Part shown: piece after piece, positions 25,601 to 34,600 of the stretch
How positions within the stretch are numbered: the first letter of the stretch is position 1
Layout of the letters: every line of letters begins with the position of its first letter
DNA from: Rhyacophila brunnea
Taxonomy: Eukaryota > Arthropoda > Insecta > Trichoptera > Rhyacophilidae
Reading direction: 5' to 3'
Length of the DNA: 64,000 nucleotides
Assembly (NCBI GenBank): GCA_022495005.1
Contig: JAGYXB010000195.1
Coordinates: 124,001-188,000, forward strand
The notes under the pieces: generated by a model
Databases searched by the model: none
What the model was told of the DNA's origin: nothing
The model's input: the letters and a program-made list of their open reading frames with translations, nothing else
Translations under genes and position numbers: made by a program

Positions 25601-28600
25601 TTCACGAACGGGAACGGCGCTCCGGTGCGCTCCGGTCCATTTCGAGCCCTGACGCCATTACAATAAAGGTGATATTGCTATAAATTCCCGATGCTTTTTG
25701 TCGGGTCTGCCGAATGGTTCGGTTTGAACGGGTTCACTCGAATGAACTCTGACACTAGAAGCACTGTTCTAACGCCATTACAATAAAGGTGATATTGCTA
25801 TAAATTCTCGATGCTTCTTGTCGGGTCTGCCGAATGGTTCGGCTCGAACGGGTTCGCTTATACGAACATTGACACTGGAAACACGGTTCTAACGCCATTA
25901 CAATAAAGGTGATATTGCTATAAATTCCCGATGCTTTTTGTCGGGTCTGCCGAATGGTTCGGTTTAAACGGATTCGCTCAAATGAACATTGACACTAGAA
26001 ACACTGTTCTAACGCCATTACAATAAAGGTGATATTGCTATAAATTCCCGATGGTTTTTGTCGGGTCTGCCGAATGGTTCGGTTCGAACGGGTTTGCTAA
26101 AATGAACATTGACACTAGAAACACTGTTTTAACGCCATTACAATAAAGGTGATATTGCTATAAATTCCCGATGCGTGATATCGCATAATGGAAATTGCGT
26201 GACGTCTACCTATACTTGTGCGAATGTCGCTATGGGCGAATTTACTTGCTAGCTACTGTATTGAGTGCGTTGTCCATTAATAATGTCATTGTTTAAGACA
26301 CATTTACCCAGTGACTTCCTTAGACAAAATGCCACCCCATTTTTTATCATCCTTGAATGACTCAAATATCAAAGAAATGTGTTGTATGTTGTATCACTTA
26401 CAAAATATAATTACCACTAAATCTAATAATTTTATTTAAATGCCATCTCTGCTTCAATTGGCTTCAATAGACAATATTGCGAGTCCACAGTTTCAGATGC
26501 GTTTAAAAATACACAACTAAGTAACTGGCAAAAATATCTTTGGATATATTTAAAATTAGGTAAGTGTATGTACCTACCTCTAATTCAAATAGAATTCGCA
26601 AATTTGCACTTGTTATTGCTGGTCATCAAGGACGTTACGTCCAAGGACAACGGAAGTAAACTAGAAATCGCGAACCTGACAAAAAAATACAGTCCTGTTA
26701 AACCTTTTATATTGATTAATACATTTTGTTTCCAACAAGTGAGTTGATTTTTGAATGGTAAGATATTTCCGTTATTACTAAGTTTTGGTAGCTATTTCTA
26801 AGTATACCTAATGATTCTCCTCAATTTGCCGCCCTTCGAATAACTGCCGCCCCCAAGCGACGCTCAATCTGCCTACCCCCCGTGACGTCACTGCATTTAC
26901 CCCTTGTGCTTAAATCTTAAACCGTGGTTCCCCGCATTTTCAAATACTCCACATTTTGAGTCTAGCGATAAATACCTGCGCATCTATTCTATACACAATA
27001 CTGCTTTCGGCCGCTACGGCAGCTATCTAGGGTGGGTTTGTATCTAAGTATTAGCACTTATTGTAACAATTACAAAAAGTTAGCTGTAATTGTTGCAATA
27101 AGTGTTATGTTTTAACAGCACCTCTTTTGGTTGTGATACAATTTAGAGCGAGATAGACAGTTTTGATTGTTTATTCGTCTAACTTATAAGTAACAATTAT
27201 AATACCTCAATACAAATATGTAATACATACTATCACTTTATCACTTTAGAGGTCGATAGTCGCCTTGTGTATAGAATATGTATAATTAAGGGTATTCACC
27301 TAGGGACTATTTATTGCGAACTGTCGCATTCATAAGTGGTTATTGATGTAGCCTAACCGTCATAATGATTAGGATCATAGTACCCACAAGAGGGGGGGGG
27401 GGGGGGTTAATAGGGATCTAGCCTAGGGACCCGGCGCGTGGCGGGTCGACCAGATAAATTATATAAATACACATCTTAAGTTTGCTCTAATATTAACTAT
27501 TGTGTTGATAAACATTCCATAATTCGATGTGTTAAAAAATCAGTAAAAATACACGGAATTTTATTCGATCTCGAACTCCATTTTTAAAATGCTACAGTAG
27601 TACCTTAGCGATAGGTAGGTGGGCTGCCAACGATCCTGACGTGGGGGTCCCGCTTCAGGATGTGGGGGCCTTGATTAGGATCGCTATTGTCCATTTGAGT
27701 CGTCCTCGCTGTTTTATAATTTAGACATGCCACACCAGAATATTAAAGCAAACATTGGATGCACCAGATGGTTGGGTCAATTCATGTATGCTACGGGTCT
27801 TCCAATGACCACAGGCCTAGTGTGTCGTAGAATGCTGAGAGGAATGCCAACTCATTAAGGTGACGCATCAGTGAAACGCCAAATAACTTTCAACTGTACG
27901 CGCGACGAAATGTTGTACTTGCTTCGCATTCTTTGAGAGAACGTGAAGTCAGACACACGTCACTTTGCTGCGTGATGGCGACGGGCCAATTAATTCTAAA
28001 ATCATGTAAAGATGACTAAAAACTTTACCCATTTACTTTAAAAAGCAAACATGCCAATGAATATATTATTATTGATACTAATAGAATAATAAACAGAACA
28101 TAAAATGGACGTATGTTGGATTTATATGAGAAATAATATTTCGTTTGACAGGCGTCATTTTCACCCGCGACCCGCAATCCGCACATCGCCTAGCAACGAT
28201 CTTTTTAGACCGTGCCTCAACTAATGCATGGCCTTAAGAAGAATGTCCGACAGCCAAATCAGGCAGATGTATAAGAAGTAATATTCATTCACCGAAATAA
28301 TTAACATTTTTTTTCCTAGGAGAAGGTCCGGATTTGAACCCGGAACTAAAGTTACCTATTCCTAAATTCTGATTGTCCAATAATTATTAATAACGTTTTT
28401 CAGGACATTGCTGAGAACGGAGCTGACGTGGCACATCTGAACGGTATTCACCGTGATCATCTCTTGGCAGGAGGAAGACTTCCGACTGTAGATTCTTGGA
28501 ATATGTTAGGTGAGTATTTAATAGTATATCAAACGAAGGGTTCAGGAAAGTTAACATCTTAACACGTTAACTGGGTGCCATATTAATGTGAATACTCCAC

Positions 28601-31600
28601 CTACCAAAGGCAACCCACAGTGCGACTTTCATTTATCAATTCTAATAAGTAGGTCACTACGGTCGTTTCTGGTACTAAACCCCGCATTCAATATAACGGC
28701 TACTACATTCCCCGCACCAGTAATCCTCCTTTCACATTATACGGTTTTGGCCGTACGGAAAAAAATCGAACGGTCAAAATCCGAATCGGCAACATGTTCA
28801 TTCTCTTTTCTCACTATACGGTTTATGCACGGTTTTTCCCATCACGAGCTCCGTTTGTATAATGTTATGTAAATTTCACGTAATGTGAAAAGGGCCATGG
28901 ACTGTATCACTGCCGACTCAAGTAGAAAGCCGATACATTCACAACGACTGGTCCTACTTTTTACGCCCCTTCCGTTGTTGTCTATGGATGACCTGTCATT
29001 GCCTGTCATTGTTCTATAGAGTGCTCATACTGACGCGTCTGTCGTGTTCACACAGGGAATGGTTTGATATGAATAGATAAGTTACATGGTAAGTAATCAT
29101 CATCATCATCAGCCGGGGTCAATCCACTGCTGGATGAAGGCCTCCCCAAGCTTTCTCCAACTCTCTCGGTCCTGTGTCGTTCGCTGCCACGTATTTCCGC
29201 CGAACTTTACCAGTTCATCAACCCAGCGGCTTTTAGGGCGACCCTGTGGCCGTTTTGTACCCCTTGGGTACCATTGGATGACGGCATTTGTCCAGCGGCC
29301 GTCCTTTCGGCGAGAAATGTGCCCCGCCCATCTTCATTCCAGCTGTTTGGCAAAGTCTATTACATCGCGTACTCTTGTCTGCTTCCTAACCCATTCGTTT
29401 CTCTTACGGTCCTTTCGCGTGATGCGTATCCTCTATATAGGTATATCCTCTCCATGCCTCGCTGTGTGACTCTTAGCAACGAGTGGTCCACTTTTCAGCT
29501 GTCAAAATCAGATCCCAGATTGCTTGACATATTGATTCGCTCTTTCTTGTTTCAAATTGAATTATAATAAAATCTCAAATCAAATATATTAATAAATTAT
29601 AAATAATATACATTCATGTTAATCATCAGCTGTCAAAGTCAGACTAGTCCTTCACACAAAAACCAGTGGTAATGTCGATTTCCAAAAATATGTAGCATTG
29701 ATATATGCATTTATAATACAATGCACTAGCATTAACGCACCCGTCTTCCAAATGCTTAATAATGGATAGATCAATGGCATATTTTTGAAATCTAATACGA
29801 ACTGTCAATGAAAAGATTAGTCTGACTTTGACAACAATGTCTTTGGAATCTATAATGGCTTATTGAAAGACACAATATAAAGGGCGAATCAATATGTCAA
29901 GCAGTCTGGGATCTGATTTTGACAGGTGAACAGTGGCCCTCTCGTTACTTGTGCAAAAAGATATGCTCAGGCTTTATTAATCTAGGTATTATAGTATATA
30001 GGTATAGTAGGTATACCGATAAGAAAGCTCACGGCGAACTGTGCTACGGTGAATGTAATAGGTACAAATTACATATTGCAGCCATGATAATTAGGGAATT
30101 TTTATCGTATTTTACAGGAAAGCACGTGTGGGGTGGCAAATGGAGTACTTCGGAGACACACAAACACCAGGCGCTGATCAACTTCTTCCACTATTACCAG
30201 CTACTGGACAAGATATCGGTGTTTTACATGGAAGTCAAAGCCATCCAGGTTGGTCCAGATCCAAAGAATATGGCAGGTTGAGTGTATTATCGATGTCACA
30301 TAGTATGTGGTTCATTGTCCATTAAGAAACAATCATGACACCAAGTTATGAATCATGAAAACTTGCTAATTACATAATGAAACTGTATCCACCCCATAGC
30401 ATTTTTTTGTCTGATTCACATATTTAACATTTCACTAAATCTAGTATTGATTTTTATACACAGCTTGGCCCTGGTTATGCCCAAATCATCCTGACGTACC
30501 GAGGCTTCTCTGTGGTCATCCTGCAGACAGTTGTCCCAGTGGCACCGCTTCTTCAGAGGGTCATCCACCGCCTGTATGCCCCAATAATCTTCAAGCCCTT
30601 CGGAAACCTCTTAATGTGGAGTGAAACCATAATGGTAAGTTCATTTGGAATGCTGAACCTTAGAGCTGAAAGTGCAGAAGTCATATTAATTTTATCATTT
30701 TTGAGTTAAGATGGTACATCAGTGAAACGGCAAATAATTTTCAGCTATAGGCGCGACGAAATTTTGGACTCGCTGGCATTCGAAGAGAGAACGTCGAGCT
30801 GGGAACACGTCAATTTGTTTCGTGATGGCGACGGGGGTATTAATTCTTAAATCGTGTAAAGATGACTAAAAACGTTACCCATTTACTTGAAAAAGAAAAC
30901 ATGTCAATGAATATATTATTATTGTTACTAATAGAACATGGTGTGTAAAATTCCCACCTCCGCTCCCGTTATGTATATGCAGCCACGTCATACGCGGCCG
31001 GCTAACATAACCCTTACGTGTGCCAGATCAAAGAATTTAAGCCCTCATTTTGTCCCGAGCAGAGCCGCACGGGACTGGTGATGCAACCTTGCACCGAAGT
31101 GCGAATGCATGATGTTAGTTTATATGGCAACTATCAGAGTGACTTTAGTTTGAAGAGTCGCAAGGGGAGTCGAGAGTGTCCCGCCCCCCGTACGCTCTGG
31201 CGAATTTAGTAAAGGCCGCAAAATTGGCATCGGTTGCCACCATGTCCGCGTGTCCTATTGGGCCCGAATGGGGTCGGACCCGGGCAAACAACTCCGCTCG
31301 TTCGGGGCCCATAAGTGGACAGTCCCACAGGACGTGCTCTGCGTCCTGCTGGTCGTGTCCACATGAGCAACCCGACCCATGTCCTGCCAAACCAAACCCC
31401 TGCAGTTTGGCCGCAAAGTTTCCATGGCCAGTCATGAATTGACTAGTTCAGTGGGTAGGCACCAGTCTCTTCGTCATGTGTCTCACCGAGACATCTGGAA
31501 AGTATAGAAAAGTCTGGCGGCCCTTAGAGGAGGCCACCCATCTCACCTGCCATGCCGCATATGCGGTCTTGTAGACCAGCTCAGATACAGTTTTTCTGTA

Positions 31601-34600
31601 GCTCACGCCCTCCACTCTCGATGGCGGTGTCAGAGGGACACCGGCGAGAGTTGTATTGATCCTCCTCATAAGGAGAGTGATCGATCCTCTAATTTGAACG
31701 TGCAAGTCGAGGGGAAAGACCCCCGCAAGGACTGCCAGGGCATCCGAAGATGTGGTTCTATAGGCCTTAGTAAGGCAGCAGCAGGCAGTAAGCAGAGCCC
31801 TCTTCACAATTGTCAGCGAGGCTTTGGTGTGCCACACGCTGGAGGCATAGCCAGCGATGCCCATGAATATAGCCTCGTAGGCGATTCTCAGGGCCCGAAG
31901 CTTTAGGCCCCAATTGTTGCCCGCCAGGCGAGCAACTCTCTGATAGGCTGAGTTGGCCTTAGCCACAATTACTTTAGCATGCTTCAAAAAGGTCTGCTTC
32001 TCGTCCAGAACGACCCCAAGTAGGTCACCTCTCGAGAAAACCTTATAGCAAAGTCGCCGAAGCGCACTGCGGGTGATCGCTTATTTATGTTTATCCTTGA
32101 GCTGCCCTTTAGGAGGATAGCTTCCGTTTTGCTAGGTGCAAATGCAAGCTTATTAAGCTTACCCCAGTTAAGGATTCTCGATAATGCGTCCTTAGCTACG
32201 CGCTCGAGCGTCGGACGGCTCGACGAGCCAACTAGTAAAAGAAGGTCATCAGCGTACGCGACGAGCGCGCAGCCCGGTGGCAGAGGTAACGTCAAAACAT
32301 CGTCAAAAAGTATATTCCATAGCAAAGGGCCAAGCACGGAACCCTGCGGACACCCCATGGTGGTCTCCCTGTAAATCAATTCAGTGCTAGAGTCGTATAT
32401 AACTTCCCTTTTATTAAAATAGCTTTGCACTAGGGCAAAGAGGTCCCCCGGGATCTGTCGGAGCCGAAGCTTAGATAAAATTAATGGCCACCATGCGGTG
32501 TCGAAGGCACCGGCTATGTCCAAAAAGAAGCCTGCTACAATAACTCCTTCTGAGTCCTCAACAAATTTCTGTGCAAATCTGATAGCGTCCTCAGTAGACT
32601 TGCCGGGTCTAAAGCCAAATTGCCTCTCCGAGATAGGGTAGATTCTCTCAAGGTGGTCCTCCAGTCTTCTGCTGATTAACCGCTCCAATATCTTACCCAG
32701 CACTGGCAGAAGAGTGATTGGACGGTACGCTTTTGGGTCATGCGGTAGTCGTGTGCTCATCTTAGGTATAATCCTAAGGAGACCCTTCTTCCAACAGTCC
32801 GGGAAGATGCCCCTGCTCATGCAGTCAGCATACAGCCCGACTATCTCATGAGGTGCTCGAAGCCACGCCCTTCTGGCAATCACATTGCTGATCCCATCAG
32901 GTCGGGGGGCTTTGCCCGCCCTGAGGCCATCAAAAATTAATCCCACCTCCGACTGGGTAAGCTCAGGAGAATGGTGAGTTTCCAACGGCAAGATTGCAGA
33001 TAGTCTTAGTTGACAGGTTCTGTCATCTTCATGTGCCGTAGGTATGTCCTGTGGAATTAGAGCTTCCAGCAGTATGGATGCAGACTCTGCGCTGTCCATC
33101 GCAATACTAATAGAACAATAAACAGAACATTAAATGGACGCATGTTGGATTTATATGACAAATTATATTTCGTTTGGCATGCGTCACTTGCACCCGCAAC
33201 CCGCAATCCGCGCATCGCCTAGCCACGATCTTTTTAGACCATGCCTCAACTGAGGTATAGCCTTAAGTATGCAAATTTAAATGAGTACCTATTCACGTTC
33301 TCTTAAGGCTATACTTCAGCAGCACGCAGATTGTGCAAACGACGCGTGCAGAACAAAACATAATTTGTCCTAAAAATTCAACATGCGTCCATTTAATGTT
33401 ATATTTTTTGTTATATTAGTAATAACAATATATTCATTTACCTGTTTTCTTTTTCGAGTACATGCGTGACGTTTTTTAGTCATCTTTACACGATTTAAAA
33501 ATATATTCCTCCTACGCCATCACAAAACAAATTGACGTGCTCAAATCTGCACTACCTCTCTCCGACTGGCAACGAGTGCGAAATTTCGTTCCACCTATTG
33601 TTGAAAACTATTTGCCGTTTCACTGATGTATACTCTTAATGCTGAAAATTTGAGAGTCCAATGTCACATAGTTTTTAAAATACTTAGGTACTTCTAAAAC
33701 AACGGTAGTCCAATCATTATACTATATATACTTAAGAGCTGAAAGAGTGGATGTCCAATATAAGTAATTTTTGCTTTAAGATATAGCAAAAAGATTAATT
33801 AATTGCAAAAGAGCGGAAGTCCAACATACCGAGTTCTAATGTGAGTTAGTATTTTAACTAGATTAGACTTACTACATATTTTAAAACTGCTCTCCTGCAA
33901 AATATGGAATATGTGACATCCAGACATTCAGCTCTAAATCCAGAATTTATTTCTCAGTAATCAGTATGTCGACAGCTCTGGGTTAGAGCGCGGTGTAGTG
34001 TTAAATAAAAAGTTCCGGAGCATCTATTAATAAATTATAATATTTTAGGTACCCCTCCCCCTCCATTCCGAAAAAGTTAATAATCCAGTCCGAAGTTATG
34101 TGGTCGGGTGAGATAGGTGTGAATGGTGAAATTGGATAAAGCGTTTCGTGTCCAGAACGTTGTACTTCGTAGTTCGTATCACAGTTCACCGTGAGCTATT
34201 TTATCGGAAATGGGTGGCCATTTAGTATTGAGATCAAATAAGTTTTTATTTAATAAAACGCAAATTTTTTTGTAGTACTTATTCCACTTTTAATCAATAA
34301 AGTAGGACCGGTTTCGTCCGCCTCAGAGGGACATTTTCAACTGAATACATTTTTTTTAAAACAGAAATAATATAACAATAGGTACATAAATAATTATCCG
34401 TCCAATAATACCTTCCCAATAACAGATTAATTTAAAATTAATGAGGTTGGACATTAATATTTCATACTACATCAGGGGCATTAAACAAATTATGAAAAAA
34501 AATCATGTTTTAATAAAATACGTAATAAAACCTAAAAAATGCAATAAATAATCGAAAGAAAATTGGTAGGAAAGTATAATAGAAAGACGATCATGTCATA

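Larger units (their letters stand above)
24310..26291 (+). mobile_element. Outer family G element with expanded 120-bp array
   Basis: Flanked by perfect 8-bp TSDs TTTAAGAC (24302-24309 and 26292-26299). The left TIR lacks 6 bp (CATTAATATGG for CAATGACATTAATATGG). It is split by family H at 24375-25208 and by family I at 25403-25651. It holds seven copies of the 120-bp unit, where ordinary G copies have two. Confidence 0.9.
30706..33266. mobile_element. Family B TTAA MITE split by an R1-like LINE
   Basis: TTAA at 30706-30709 and 33263-33266. Family B sequence runs to 30937 and resumes at 33106 after the LINE, with an 11-bp target duplication. Confidence 0.87.

Noticed and set aside
27393..27406. 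Long G run
   Set aside because: A simple homopolymer inside a repeat also found at 35020 and 43480; length is prone to sequencing error.
28297..28360. Possible tRNA gene (TTTGAACCCGG)
   Set aside because: Only a box B-like word in antisense; no matching stems or box A at the right distance.
12002..28403. A missing nvd exon in the 16.4-kb intron
   Set aside because: Exons 4 and 5 are both phase 0 at the junction, and the protein reads on through the expected catalytic motif without a gap; no extra conserved exon was seen.
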